The notes beneath the pieces were generated by a model. It saw only the letters and a program-made list of their open reading frames with translations. It was not told the DNA's origin and did no database searches. This document shows, piece after piece, positions 1 to 9,399 of a DNA stretch of 27,275 bases. Each line of letters opens with the position of its first letter. Position 1 is the stretch's first letter. The stretch spans positions 1-27,275 of the forward strand of contig JAJUFY010000001.1 of the NCBI GenBank assembly GCA_029263635.1, read 5' to 3'. The translations under genes and the position numbers were made by a program. This DNA is from Ectothiorhodospiraceae bacterium. Its GTDB lineage: Bacteria; Pseudomonadota; Gammaproteobacteria; Nitrococcales; AK92.

Positions 1-1424
1 CCGCCGGCGTCGCCAAGGCCTATGCCGACCTCATCACCATCGCCGGTTACGACGGCGGCACCGGCGCCTCGCCGCTGTCGTCGGTCAAGTATGCCGGCAG
101 CCCCTGGGAGCTCGGCCTGACCGAAGCCCATCAGGTGCTGCGCCTGAACGATCTGCGCGGCAAGGTGCGGCTGCAGACCGACGGCGGCCTCAAGACCGGC
201 CTGGATGTGGTCAAGGCCGCCATCCTCGGCGCCGAGAGCTTCGGCTTCGGCACCGGCCCGATGATCGCGCTGGGCTGCAAGTACCTGCGGATCTGCCACC
301 TCAACAACTGCGCCACCGGGGTGGCGACCCAGCACAAGGTGCTGCGGCTCAAGCACTTCATCGGCGCGCCGGAGCGGGTGATGAACTACTTCCGCTTCAT
401 CGCCGAGGAAACCCGCGAGTGGATGGCGCTGCTCGGAGTGCGCCGGCTCGACGAGCTGATCGGCCGTACCGAGCTGCTTGCGCCGATCGAAGGCGCAACC
501 GCGCGACAGCGCCGGCTCGACCTGAGCCCGCTGCTGACGATGCCGGCGGGAGCCGATAGCGCGGGAAAGCCGCGGTTCTGCGTCGAGCCGAGGAACGAGC
601 CGTTCGACAAGGGCGAGCTCGCCGAGCGCATGGTGCGCGACTGCCTGCCGGCCATCGAGGCCAAGAGCGGCGGCGAGTTCCGCTATCGGGTGCGCAACGA
701 CGACCGCGCCATCGGCGCCCGGCTGTCCGGCGAGATCGCCAGGCGCCACGGCAACCTCGGCATGGAGGATGCGCCGATCGTGCTGCGACTGGAGGGCACG
801 GTCGGCCAGAGCTTCGGCGCCTGGAACGCGGGCGGGCTGCACATGATCCTGGAGGGCGACGCCAACGACTACGTCGGCAAAGGCATGGCCGGCGGCAAGC
901 TGGTCCTGGTCCCGCCCCGCGGCAGCACCTTCAAGAGCCAGGAGACCGCCATCATGGGCAACACCTGCCTGTATGGCGCCACCGGCGGCAAGCTGTTCGC
1001 GGCGGGCGTGGCCGGCGAACGCTTCGCGGTGCGCAACTCCGGCGCCTATGCCGTGGTGGAAGGCATCGGCGACCACGGCTGCGAGTACATGACCGGCGGC
1101 ACGGTCTGCGTGCTCGGGCCGACCGGCCTGAATTTCGGCGCCGGCATGACCGGCGGCGCGGCCTTCGTGCTCGATCTCGACCAGAGCTTCGTCGATCGCT
1201 GCAACCACGAGCTGATCGACATCCACCGGCTGCTGCCGGAGAGCATGGAGGCCCACCGCGAGGCCCTGCGCAGAATGCTGCGTGAATTCGTCGCCGAGAC
1301 CGGCAGCAGCTGGGGGCAGACGCTGCTGGACGAATTTCGCGACTATCTGGGCCGGTTCTGGCTGGTCAAGCCCCGGGCGGCGGACCTGCAAACCATCCTG
1401 CACACCCTAAGAGCGGCGGCATAA
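1..1424 (+). CDS. gltB: Glutamate synthase (NADPH) large subunit, C-terminal part
   Basis: This is the 3' end of a gene that begins before the window; the first whole codon is at position 3, leaving about 473 residues. GltB transfers the amide nitrogen of glutamine to 2-oxoglutarate, making glutamate in the cytoplasm together with GltD. Visible are the FMN/synthase-domain motif GYDGGTGASPLSS at the left edge, the 3Fe-4S cluster cysteines in CKYLRICHLNNC (codons at 275, 294 and 309), and the C-terminal beta-helix domain with repeated Gly-rich turns (GKGMAGGKLVLVPP, YMTGGTVCVLG, GAGMTGGAAFVLD) at about 780-1190. It ends at TAA 1422-1424, four bases before gltD, so the two are co-transcribed. 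The identification is certain; only the N-terminal glutaminase and part of the synthase domain are missing, because of the window edge. Confidence 0.97.
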   Translation, partial: AGVAKAYADLITIAGYDGGTGASPLSSVKYAGSPWELGLTEAHQVLRLNDLRGKVRLQTDGGLKTGLDVVKAAILGAESFGFGTGPMIALGCKYLRICHLNNCATGVATQHKVLRLKHFIGAPERVMNYFRFIAEETREWMALLGVRRLDELIGRTELLAPIEGATARQRRLDLSPLLTMPAGADSAGKPRFCVEPRNEPFDKGELAERMVRDCLPAIEAKSGGEFRYRVRNDDRAIGARLSGEIARRHGNLGMEDAPIVLRLEGTVGQSFGAWNAGGLHMILEGDANDYVGKGMAGGKLVLVPPRGSTFKSQETAIMGNTCLYGATGGKLFAAGVAGERFAVRNSGAYAVVEGIGDHGCEYMTGGTVCVLGPTGLNFGAGMTGGAAFVLDLDQSFVDRCNHELIDIHRLLPESMEAHREALRRMLREFVAETGSSWGQTLLDEFRDYLGRFWLVKPRAADLQTILHTLRAAA

Positions 1425-1428
1425 TCCC

Positions 1429-2850
1429 ATGGCGAGCCCATTCGACTTCCTCGACATCCCGCGCCAGGACCCGGACAAGCAGCCGGCCACCGCGCGCGTG
1501 CACAACTTCGGCGAGCTCTACGGCCATTACGCCCCTGAGGCGGCAGCGGCCCAGGCGAGCCGCTGCATTGCCTGCGGCAACCCGTACTGCGAGTGGCAGT
1601 GCCCGGTCCACAACTTCATTCCCAACTGGCTGAAGCTGATCGCCGAAGGCCGGCTGTTCGAAGCGGCGGAGCTTTCCCACCGCACCAACTCGCTGCCGGA
1701 GATCTGCGGCCGGATCTGCCCGCAGGACCGGCTCTGCGAAGGCGCCTGCACGCTCAACGACGGCTTCGGCGCGGTCAGCATCGGCGCGATCGAGCGCTAC
1801 ATCACCGACGAGGCCCTCAAGCAGGGCTGGCGGCCGGACCTGTCGGGCGTGGTGCCCACCGGGCGCCGGGTCGCCATCGTCGGCGCCGGGCCGGCCGGGC
1901 TCGGCTGTGCCGACATCCTCGTCCGCGCCGGCGTGCAGCCGGTGGTATTCGACCGGTACCCGGAGATCGGCGGCCTGCTCACCTTCGGCATCCCGCCGTT
2001 CAAGCTGGACAAGGAGGTGGTCCGCACCCGCCGCAGGCTGATGGAAGAGATGGGAGTGGAATTCCGGCTCAATGTCGAGATCGGCAAGGACCTCCCCTTT
2101 GCCCGGCTGCTGGACGAGTACGATGCCGTCTTCCTGGGCATGGGCGCCTACACCTCCATGCGCGGCGACTTCCCCGGCGAGGACCTGCCCGGCGTGCATG
2201 CCGCCCTGCCGTACCTGATCTCCAACAGCAACCGCCTGTTGGGCTACGAGCGGCATCCGGACGACTTCATCGACATGCGCGGACAGCGGGTGCTGGTGCT
2301 GGGCGGCGGCGATACCGCCATGGACTGCGTCCGCACCGCCGTGCGCCAGGGCGCGACCGAAGTGGTCTGCGCCTACCGCCGCGACGAGGCCAACATGCCC
2401 GGCTCGCGCCGCGAAGTGCAGAACGCCAAGGATGAAGGCGTGCGCTTCCTGTGGAATTGCCAGCCCATCGAGATCGTCGGCAATGGCCGTGTCGCCGGCG
2501 TCAGGATGGTCACCACCGCTCTCGGCGCCCCCGACCGGCGCGGCCGGCGAGTGCCTGAACCGGTCCCCGGCAGCGAGGAGATCGTCGACGCCGACCGCGT
2601 CATCATCGCCTTCGGCTTCCGGCCGAGTCCGGCGCCCTGGTTCGAGGAGTTCGGCATCGCGACCGATGACCGCGATCGCGTGCTTGCCCGCGGCGGCCGC
2701 CATCCCGGCCAGACCGCGAATCCCAAGGTGTTCGCCGGTGGCGACCTGACCCGCGGCTCGGACCTGGTGGTCACCGCGGTGTGGGAAGGGCGGGAAGCCG
2801 CCAAGGGCATACTCGGCTATCTGGAGCTCCAGGCGCCGGCCGCTGCCTGA
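1429..2850 (+). CDS. gltD: Glutamate synthase (NADPH) small subunit
   Basis: The 473-residue protein has the family's usual length. It oxidises NADPH through FAD and passes electrons via iron-sulfur clusters to GltB. The N-terminal part holds two cysteine groups for 4Fe-4S clusters: C46, C49, C54, C58 and C93, C97, C103, C107. A first Rossmann motif, VAIVGAGPAGL (about 148-158), binds FAD and a second, VLVLGGGDTAMDC (about 288-300), binds NADPH. An AFGFRPSP segment near residue 396 and a GGDLTRGSDLVVTA segment near 440 are typical of the family's C-terminal FAD contact. ATG 1429 lies four bases after the gltB stop, as expected for a gltBD operon. The stop codon falls inside a strong inverted repeat (2836-2858). 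Confidence 0.97.
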   Translation: MASPFDFLDIPRQDPDKQPATARVHNFGELYGHYAPEAAAAQASRCIACGNPYCEWQCPVHNFIPNWLKLIAEGRLFEAAELSHRTNSLPEICGRICPQDRLCEGACTLNDGFGAVSIGAIERYITDEALKQGWRPDLSGVVPTGRRVAIVGAGPAGLGCADILVRAGVQPVVFDRYPEIGGLLTFGIPPFKLDKEVVRTRRRLMEEMGVEFRLNVEIGKDLPFARLLDEYDAVFLGMGAYTSMRGDFPGEDLPGVHAALPYLISNSNRLLGYERHPDDFIDMRGQRVLVLGGGDTAMDCVRTAVRQGATEVVCAYRRDEANMPGSRREVQNAKDEGVRFLWNCQPIEIVGNGRVAGVRMVTTALGAPDRRGRRVPEPVPGSEEIVDADRVIIAFGFRPSPAPWFEEFGIATDDRDRVLARGGRHPGQTANPKVFAGGDLTRGSDLVVTAVWEGREAAKGILGYLELQAPAAA

Positions 2851-2858
2851 GCGGCCGG
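2836..2858 (+). terminator. GC-rich hairpin over the gltD stop codon
   Basis: CCGGCCGCT (2836-2844) and AGCGGCCGG (2850-2858) are perfect 9-base complements around a five-base loop, and the TGA stop lies in the loop and stem base. No T-run follows, so this is not a canonical intrinsic terminator. It may stabilise the 3' end of the mRNA or mark a Rho-dependent end. Confidence 0.35.
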
Positions 2859-3166
2859 ACCTGGAACCACCGGTCACCGCGATGGCGGAACTCTCGACTA
2901 CTCCTGCCGGCGCTTTTCCTGGTTCCGGCGGCAGCCTGCCGCCTGCCCGGGTCGTTGCTGTGGCCCTATGGGCGATACAGGCCATCGCCAGGAACATCCT
3001 GTGCACCCGCAGCTTCGGGCGCGGGTGGCCCAGCCTGCACCGCACCGGATTGCGCCGGCCCTAGGCCGTGCTCGGCCCGCTGGCGGAAAAGGCGGCGCCG
3101 GCGCCTGCCGGGAAACCCGGCTCATTCCGCAAGAACCGCCGCTTTTTCAACGGGAACCGCCGGCCG
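2859..3166. other. Gene-free stretch between gltD and hemE
   Basis: About 370 bases separate gltD from hemE. The short open frames here (for example 2882-3064 on plus and 2898-3125 on minus) are rich in Arg, Pro, Ala and Gly, lack recognisable motifs and do not look like proteins. I see no RNA gene. The only structure I can support is the hairpin at its left edge, the promoter-like element at its right edge, and a small dyad CCGCC-GTCC-GGCGG at 3192-3205 in the presumed hemE leader. Confidence 0.4.
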
Positions 3167-3167
3167 G

Positions 3168-3176
3168 TGCTAAACT
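3168..3176 (+). promoter_or_regulatory. Candidate extended -10 promoter of hemE
   Basis: TGC-TAAACT (3168-3176) matches an extended -10 element (TGn followed by a TATAAT-like hexamer), about 50 bases before the hemE start. A weak -35, TTCAAC (3146-3151), lies 19 bases upstream. It is the only sigma70-like element I find in the last 100 bases before hemE. Confidence 0.4.
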
Positions 3177-3226
3177 ACCCAGCCCGTTGACCCGCCGTCC
3201 GGCGGCTGAGGATAGATAGGCCTGCA

Positions 3227-4324
<1,098 letters not shown>

Positions 4325-4330
4325 CCGACG

Positions 4331-4747
4331 ATGCGGGCCAAGATCCTGTCCGCAGGGATCATTCCGGTACGCCGGGCGCAGGGGCAGTGGCTGTATCTGC
4401 TGCTGCGCGCCTACCAGTACTGGGATTTCCCCAAGGGCAAGACCGAGGCCGGCGAGACGCCGTTGCAGGCGGCGCTGCGCGAGGTCAAGGAAGAAACCGG
4501 CCTGGAGCGGCTCGATTTCCGCTGGGGCTACGATTACATCGAGACGGGCCCCTACGCCCGCGGCAAGGTGGCGCGCTACTACATCGCCGAAACCCGGGAC
4601 AGCGAGGTGGTGCTCGGCTTCGTCCCGGCCCTCGGCCGTGCCGAACATCACGAATACCGCTGGATGACTTACGAGGAAGCCTATCGCTGGGCCTCTCCCC
4701 GCGTCCGCCGCGTGCTGGAGTGGAGCCGCCGGCAGATGGAGCTGTGA
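4331..4747 (+). CDS. Nudix hydrolase, diadenosine-tetraphosphatase-like
   Basis: This 138-residue protein carries a complete Nudix box, G36-x5-E42-x7-R50-E51-V52-x-E54-E55-x-G57-L58, which binds the metal and cleaves a nucleoside diphosphate linked to another group. The compact single-domain layout, WDFPKGK just before the box, and the final EYRWMTYEEAYRW segment resemble asymmetric Ap4A hydrolases. That assignment rests on overall resemblance; other substrates such as mutagenic dNTPs are possible. Its start is six bases after the hemE stop, so translation may be coupled to hemE. Nothing ties it functionally to heme synthesis. Confidence 0.88.
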   Translation: MRAKILSAGIIPVRRAQGQWLYLLLRAYQYWDFPKGKTEAGETPLQAALREVKEETGLERLDFRWGYDYIETGPYARGKVARYYIAETRDSEVVLGFVPALGRAEHHEYRWMTYEEAYRWASPRVRRVLEWSRRQMEL

Positions 4748-4804
4748 CCGGCCCGGCCCACGCTTCCCAAGCCAATCCTTGCATCCACGGCGCAACGCCG
4801 CCGC

Positions 4805-5473
4805 TCAATCGTCCGTCGCAGCGCCCTGCCGCAGCCGCCGGAGCAGCCGCGGCAGGAAACCGAGGGCAGCCAGTACCCCAAGGCCGATCAGCAAGCCGCG
4901 GACATTGCCCTTGCCGCCCAGGGCAGCGGCGCCGGCGGCACCGACGTAGGCGTAAGCCAGAGTCCCCGGCAGCATGCAGATCACGGTGGTGGCGAGGTAG
5001 ACGCCCAGCGACAGCCGGGTCAGCCCCAGCCCATAGTTGATCAGGCTGAAGGGGAACACCGGCACCAGCCGCACGAAGGCGACGAACCGCCAGCCTTCGG
5101 CTTCCACACCGCGGATGAGGCGCGCCAGGCGCGGACCGGCGCGACGCTGCAGCCAGCCAGCGCCGGCATGACGGGCAAGCAGAAAGGCAATGCCGGACGA
5201 ACCGGCGGCACCGGCCAGGGCATAGACGGTGCCGGCGAGGGTACCGAACAGCACGCCGCCGGCCAGCGTCAGCGGTGTTGCCGGCACGAACAGCAGCCCG
5301 GCCACCAGATAGACCAGCAGATAGACCGCCGGCGCCCAGGCGCCGAAACCGGCGAACCAGTCCTGCAGGTCCTGCGGCCCGAGTCCGCTGCGAGACAGCA
5401 GCGCAACTGCGGTCAGGACGCCAATGGCGCTCACCGCAAACGCGATCCGCAACACGGTTTTCCGCCTCTTCAT
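4805..5473 (-). CDS. VTT-domain (TVP38/TMEM64, DedA-like) membrane protein
   Basis: The 222-residue inner-membrane protein has an N-terminal membrane anchor (about 8-28) and several further hydrophobic segments (about 46-66, 68-100, 156-180 and 191-208). The VTT/SNARE-associated family signature is clear: FVPATPLTLAGG near residues 62-73 and FVRLVPVFPFSLINYGLG near 133-150, with the conserved Arg, the Pro residues and NYxxG. Related DedA/VTT proteins act in lipid flipping and membrane homeostasis; the substrate here is unknown. I chose the ATG at 5473 (MKRRK) because the open frame upstream of it has no membrane-protein character. It converges with the Nudix gene and diverges from hemB. Confidence 0.88.
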   Translation of the reverse strand: MKRRKTVLRIAFAVSAIGVLTAVALLSRSGLGPQDLQDWFAGFGAWAPAVYLLVYLVAGLLFVPATPLTLAGGVLFGTLAGTVYALAGAAGSSGIAFLLARHAGAGWLQRRAGPRLARLIRGVEAEGWRFVAFVRLVPVFPFSLINYGLGLTRLSLGVYLATTVICMLPGTLAYAYVGAAGAAALGGKGNVRGLLIGLGVLAALGFLPRLLRRLRQGAATDD

Positions 5474-5541
5474 CCGCGTTCCATGCCATCCCGGCCTCCC
5501 GTCAATATGGCGTCGAAGATGCGAAGACCGGTGCCAGCAGG

Positions 5542-5547
5542 CATAAT
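5542..5547 (+). promoter_or_regulatory. Candidate -10 box of hemB
   Basis: CATAAT (5542-5547) matches five of six consensus bases and lies 34 bases before the hemB start in the divergent gap with the VTT gene. I find no convincing -35 at normal spacing. A good ribosome site, GGAG (5571-5574), stands seven bases before the ATG at 5582 and fixes the start. Confidence 0.3.
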
Positions 5548-5581
5548 GCGCCGCATTCGAAGGCGTCCCGGGAGCAGAACC

Positions 5582-6592
5582 ATGAAACATCGCGACAGCA
5601 GCGGTCAGTATCCGTTCGTGCGCATGCGGCGTATGCGTTCCCAGGACTTCTCGCGCCGACTGATGCGGGAAACCACGCTGACGGCGGACGACCTGATCTA
5701 TCCGGTGTTCGTCCTGGACGGCGAGCAGCAGCGCGAGCCGGTGCCCTCCATGCCGGGCATCGAGCGGCTGTCGATCGACCTGCTGCTGCGCGAGGCCGAG
5801 GAAGTCCTGGAACTGGGCATTCCTGCGATTGCCCTGTTTCCGGTGACCCCGCAGGACAGGAAGAGCCCCGATGCCGCCGAGGCCTGGAATCCGGACGGCA
5901 TCGCCCAGCGGGCGGTGCGGGCCCTGAAGGAGCGGCTGCCGGAGCTGGGCGTGATCACCGACGTCGCCCTCGATCCGTTCACCACCCATGGCCAGGACGG
6001 GCTGCTGGACGACAGCGGCTACATCCTCAACGACGAGACGGTCGAGGCGCTGGTCAAGCAGGCCCTGTCGCACGCCGAGGCAGGCGTCGACGTGGTGGCG
6101 CCGTCGGACATGATGGACGGGCGCATCGGCGCCATTCGCCAGGCGCTGGAAGCCGGCGGCTTCCGCAACACCCGCATCATGGCCTATTCGGCCAACTACG
6201 CCTCGGACTTCTATGGGCCGTTCCGCGACGCGGTGGGCTCGGCCGCCAACCTCGGCGGCGGCGGCAAGCACAGCTACCAGATGGATCCGGCCAACAGCGA
6301 CGAAGCGCTGCGGGAGGTTGCGCTCGATCTGGCGGAAGGCGCCGACATGGTGATGGTCAAGCCGGCCCTGCCCTACCTGGACGTCATTCGCCGGGTTAAG
6401 GACGAGTTCGGCGCCCCCACCTTTGCCTATCAGGTAAGCGGCGAATACGCGATGCTGATGGCGGCCATCCAGAACGGCTGGCTGGCCGAGCGGCCCTGCG
6501 TGCTGGAATCCCTGATCGCCATCAAGCGCGCCGGCGCCGACGGCATCCTTACCTATTTCGCCAAACGCGTCGCCACCTGGCTGCGGGAATGA
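5582..6592 (+). CDS. hemB: Delta-aminolevulinic acid dehydratase (porphobilinogen synthase)
   Basis: The 336-residue enzyme condenses two 5-aminolevulinates into porphobilinogen. Motifs include DVALDPFTTHGQDG (128-140), VVAPSDMMDGRI (171-182), MVKPALPYLDVI (258-269) with the P-site Schiff-base Lys260, and YQVSGEYAM (283-291). The 128-140 loop has Asp where zinc enzymes have cysteines, so this is the magnesium-dependent type known from Pseudomonas. Unusually, the segment that normally reads YSAKYAS is YSANYAS here: Asn205 (AAC, 6194-6196) replaces the A-site lysine (Lys205 in P. aeruginosa numbering as I recall it). The rest of the enzyme is intact. The start is supported by GGAG seven bases upstream. 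The Pit accessory gene follows after 16 bases. Confidence 0.96.
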   Translation: MKHRDSSGQYPFVRMRRMRSQDFSRRLMRETTLTADDLIYPVFVLDGEQQREPVPSMPGIERLSIDLLLREAEEVLELGIPAIALFPVTPQDRKSPDAAEAWNPDGIAQRAVRALKERLPELGVITDVALDPFTTHGQDGLLDDSGYILNDETVEALVKQALSHAEAGVDVVAPSDMMDGRIGAIRQALEAGGFRNTRIMAYSANYASDFYGPFRDAVGSAANLGGGGKHSYQMDPANSDEALREVALDLAEGADMVMVKPALPYLDVIRRVKDEFGAPTFAYQVSGEYAMLMAAIQNGWLAERPCVLESLIAIKRAGADGILTYFAKRVATWLRE

Positions 6593-6608
6593 TCGGGAGG
6601 ACTTTCCG

Positions 6609-7283
6609 ATGAAAAGCTACTTCGCTGCGATTTTCCGCGGCTCGCCGATGAAGCCGCTGCAGGAGCACATGGAGAAAGTGCTCGAATGCGCCAGCGAGCT
6701 CTTGCCGCTGTTCAAGGCGGTCGGCCGCCGTGACTACGAAGCGGTTGCCCAGATCCAGCAGCGCATCGCCCAGCTCGAGGACGAGGCGGATTCCCTGAAG
6801 ACGGATCTGCGCCTGCAGCTGCCGAACACCCTGCTGCTGCCGGTCGACCGGCGCGACCTGCTGGAATTGCTGCGGGTCCAGGACAACGTCGCCAACAAGG
6901 CGAAGGACATCGCCGGCCTCATACTCGGCCGGCAGATGGAGATTCCCGCCTCCATGCAGGAGGCGTTCGACGCCTACGCCGAACGCTGCATCGATGCAGT
7001 CCGGCATGCCCAGCGGGCTGTCCAGGAAATGGACGAGCTGGTCGAAACCGGCTTTCGCGGAGCAGAGGTGGAACTGGTCCACAACATCCTGCGCGACCTG
7101 GGCGCCGTCGAAAAGGATACCGACCACATGCAGATCAAGCTGCGCGCTGCCTTGCGCAGCCTCGAGTCGCAGCTCCCGCCCGTGGACGTGATGTTCCTCT
7201 ACAAGATCATCGAATGGACCGGCGATCTCGCCGATCTCGCCGAGCGCATCGGCAGCCGCCTGCAACTGATGCTCGCCAAGTAA
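6609..7283 (+). CDS. PhoU-like (DUF47, TIGR00153) Pit accessory protein
   Basis: This 224-residue cytoplasmic protein is almost entirely helical and matches the DUF47/TIGR00153 family, relatives of PhoU usually encoded beside PiT phosphate permeases. Recognisable stretches are FRGSPMKPLQEHMEKV near the start, PVDRRDLLELLRVQDNVAN around 78-97, and the C-terminal KIIEWTGDLADLAERIGSRL. GGGAGG eight bases before the ATG supports the start. The permease gene begins 28 bases after its stop, so the pair is probably one operon. It likely modulates Pit activity or phosphate signalling; the mechanism is not established for this family. Confidence 0.92.
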   Translation: MKSYFAAIFRGSPMKPLQEHMEKVLECASELLPLFKAVGRRDYEAVAQIQQRIAQLEDEADSLKTDLRLQLPNTLLLPVDRRDLLELLRVQDNVANKAKDIAGLILGRQMEIPASMQEAFDAYAERCIDAVRHAQRAVQEMDELVETGFRGAEVELVHNILRDLGAVEKDTDHMQIKLRAALRSLESQLPPVDVMFLYKIIEWTGDLADLAERIGSRLQLMLAK

Positions 7284-7311
7284 ACAAGCAGAAACGTCCC
7301 TAGGAGCGGTG

Positions 7312-8562
7312 ATGGAGTACGGCACGATCTATCTGATCCTGGCCGGCGTATTCGGTCTGTTCATGGCCTGGGGCATTGGCGCCAACGACGTCGCCAATGC
7401 GATGGCGACCTCGGTCGGCGCCAGAGTCCTCACCATCCGTCGCGCCGTGCTCATCGCCGCGGTGTTCGAATTCAGCGGTGCGGTGCTCGCCGGCGGCGAG
7501 GTCACCTCGACCATCCGCAGCGGCATCATCGATGTGGAAGTGGTCGCCGGCGACCCGCAACTGCTGGTGCTGGGCATGCTCGCGGCCCTGCTCGCTGCCG
7601 GCGTCTGGCTGCTGATCGCCTCCCGCATGGGCTGGCCGGTGTCCACCACCCACTCCATCGTCGGTGCCATCATCGGCTTCGGCATCGCCGGCCTGGGCTG
7701 GCATGTGGTGCACTGGTCCAACGTCGGCACCATCGCCGCCAGCTGGGTCGTCTCGCCGCTGCTGTCCGGAACCGTCGCCTACCTGCTGTTCCGCAGCGTC
7801 CAGTGGCTGATCCTGGACCGTCCCGACCCGCTCAAGAGCGCCAAGCGCTTCGTGCCGCTCTACATCTTCCTGGCCGGCTTCATCATGAGCCTGATGACCA
7901 TGCTCAAGGGCCTCAAGCACGTCGGCCTAGAGATATCGGCGGCGGAGGCCTACGGCTGGTCTGCGATCATCGGCCTAGTGCTGATGCTGATCGGCAAGGC
8001 TTTCATCTCCCGGGTGCCGTACGATCCGGCCGCCGACCGCGAGTTCCACTATGCCAACGTCGAGCGCGTGTTCGCCATCCTGATGGTGGTCACTGCCTGC
8101 TCCATGGCCTTCGCCCACGGCTCCAACGACGTCGCCAACGCCGTCGGGCCGATGGCGGCCATCATCTCGGTGGTCCAGAGCGGCGGCCAGATCAGCGCTC
8201 AGTCGCCGCTGCCATCCTGGGTGCTGCTGCTCGGCGCCGTCGGCATCGTCATCGGCCTGGTGACGCTCGGCCAGCGCGTCATCGCCACGGTCGGCCGCGA
8301 AATCACCCAGCTCACCCCCAGCCGCGGCTTCGCCTGCGAACTCGCGGCTGCCGGCACGGTGGTATTCGCCTCCGGCCTGGGCCTGCCGATCTCCACCACC
8401 CACTCGCTGGTCGGCGCGGTGCTCGGAGTCGGCATGGCGCGCGGCATCGCCGCGCTCAACCTGAACGTGGTGCGGACCATCTTCATGTCCTGGATCGTCA
8501 CGCTGCCGATAGGCGGCGTGCTGGCCATCGTCTTCTTCTGGATTCTGAAAGGCATTTTCTAA
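7312..8562 (+). CDS. pit: Low-affinity inorganic phosphate transporter, PiT family
   Basis: The 416-residue inner-membrane permease imports phosphate (as metal-phosphate in E. coli) driven by an ion gradient. The internally duplicated family signature is plain: GANDVANAMATSVG at 23-36 and GSNDVANAVGPMA at about 270-282. Each half also carries an STTHSxVGA motif (VSTTHSIVGAI and ISTTHSLVGAV). About ten hydrophobic segments surround a more polar central loop. TAGGAG (7301-7306) is five bases before the ATG at 7312 and only two before an alternative GTG at 7309, so I prefer the ATG. It follows its PhoU-like partner and precedes aroE by 12 bases, an unrelated gene that probably rides on the same transcript. 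Confidence 0.95.
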   Translation: MEYGTIYLILAGVFGLFMAWGIGANDVANAMATSVGARVLTIRRAVLIAAVFEFSGAVLAGGEVTSTIRSGIIDVEVVAGDPQLLVLGMLAALLAAGVWLLIASRMGWPVSTTHSIVGAIIGFGIAGLGWHVVHWSNVGTIAASWVVSPLLSGTVAYLLFRSVQWLILDRPDPLKSAKRFVPLYIFLAGFIMSLMTMLKGLKHVGLEISAAEAYGWSAIIGLVLMLIGKAFISRVPYDPAADREFHYANVERVFAILMVVTACSMAFAHGSNDVANAVGPMAAIISVVQSGGQISAQSPLPSWVLLLGAVGIVIGLVTLGQRVIATVGREITQLTPSRGFACELAAAGTVVFASGLGLPISTTHSLVGAVLGVGMARGIAALNLNVVRTIFMSWIVTLPIGGVLAIVFFWILKGIF

Positions 8563-8574
8563 CGGAGTCCCGGC

Positions 8575-9399
8575 ATGGACCGATACGCGGTGATGGGCAA
8601 TCCCATTGCCCACAGCAAATCGCCGCAGATTCACCGCCTGTTCGCCGAGCAGACCGGCCAGGCACTCAGCTATGACAAGCTGCTGGTGCCGCTGGATGGT
8701 TTCGAGGCTGCCGTCGACGCCTTCCAGGCCGACGGCGGCAAAGGGCTCAATGTCACGGTGCCGTTCAAGGAGCAGGCCTGGGCGCTGGCCGATGGCCGCA
8801 GCGAACGGGCCGAGGCGGCCGGTGCCGTCAACACCCTGCTGTTCGATCCGCAGGGCCGCCGGTTCGGCGACAACACCGACGGCATCGGGCTGGTGCGGGA
8901 TCTGCGCGACAACCATGGCACGCCGCTCTCAGGCCGGCGGATCCTGATCGTCGGCGCCGGCGGCGCGGTGCGCGGCCTGCTGCCGGCGCTGCGGCGGGAG
9001 CGGCCGGAGCGGATCGTGATTGCCAACCGCACGCTGTCCCGGGCACAGGCACTGGCCGCCGCTTTCAGCGATCTGCCGATCGCTGCCGCAGAGTTCGCCG
9101 ACCTGGCCGGCGAGCGGTTCGACGTGGTGATCAACGGCACCTCGGCAGGCCTGGACGGGGAAATCCCGCCGCTGCCGGCGACGGCAGCGGCCGGCGCGGT
9201 CTGCTACGACATGCTCTACGGCGATGCCCCGACCCCTTTCCTGCGCTGGGCTGCTGCCCAGGGCGCAGCCCAGGCGATCGACGGGCTGGGCATGCTGGTC
9301 GAGCAGGCAGCCGAGGCCTTCCTGCTCTGGCGCGGCGTCCGGCCGGACACCGCGCCCGTGATCGCCGCCCTGCGTGGTCCGCGACCTGGCGGCGGCTAG
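8575..9399 (+). CDS. aroE: Shikimate dehydrogenase
   Basis: The 274-residue enzyme reduces 3-dehydroshikimate to shikimate with NADPH. The substrate-binding start reads YAVMGNPIAHSKSPQIH (4-20), with the Ser pair that binds shikimate. Catalytic Lys65 is in NVTVPFKEQA and Asp102 in GDNTDGIGLV. The NADP motif GAGGAVRG lies at 127-134, followed by NRT at about 149-151, which prefers NADP. Length is standard. GGAG eight bases upstream supports the start. Its TAG stop overlaps the stop codon of the convergent Mpo1-like gene: both stops are read from the same CTAG at 9396-9399. Confidence 0.96.
   Translation: MDRYAVMGNPIAHSKSPQIHRLFAEQTGQALSYDKLLVPLDGFEAAVDAFQADGGKGLNVTVPFKEQAWALADGRSERAEAAGAVNTLLFDPQGRRFGDNTDGIGLVRDLRDNHGTPLSGRRILIVGAGGAVRGLLPALRRERPERIVIANRTLSRAQALAAAFSDLPIAAAEFADLAGERFDVVINGTSAGLDGEIPPLPATAAAGAVCYDMLYGDAPTPFLRWAAAQGAAQAIDGLGMLVEQAAEAFLLWRGVRPDTAPVIAALRGPRPGGG

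Noticed and set aside
1366..3045. Minus-strand open frame of 559 codons over gltD
   Set aside because: Antisense to a certain gene, low-complexity product rich in His, Gln, Gly and Ala.
2882..3064. 60-codon plus-strand ORF in the gltD-hemE gap
   Set aside because: No ribosome site, no motif, and composition like the other chance frames in the gap.
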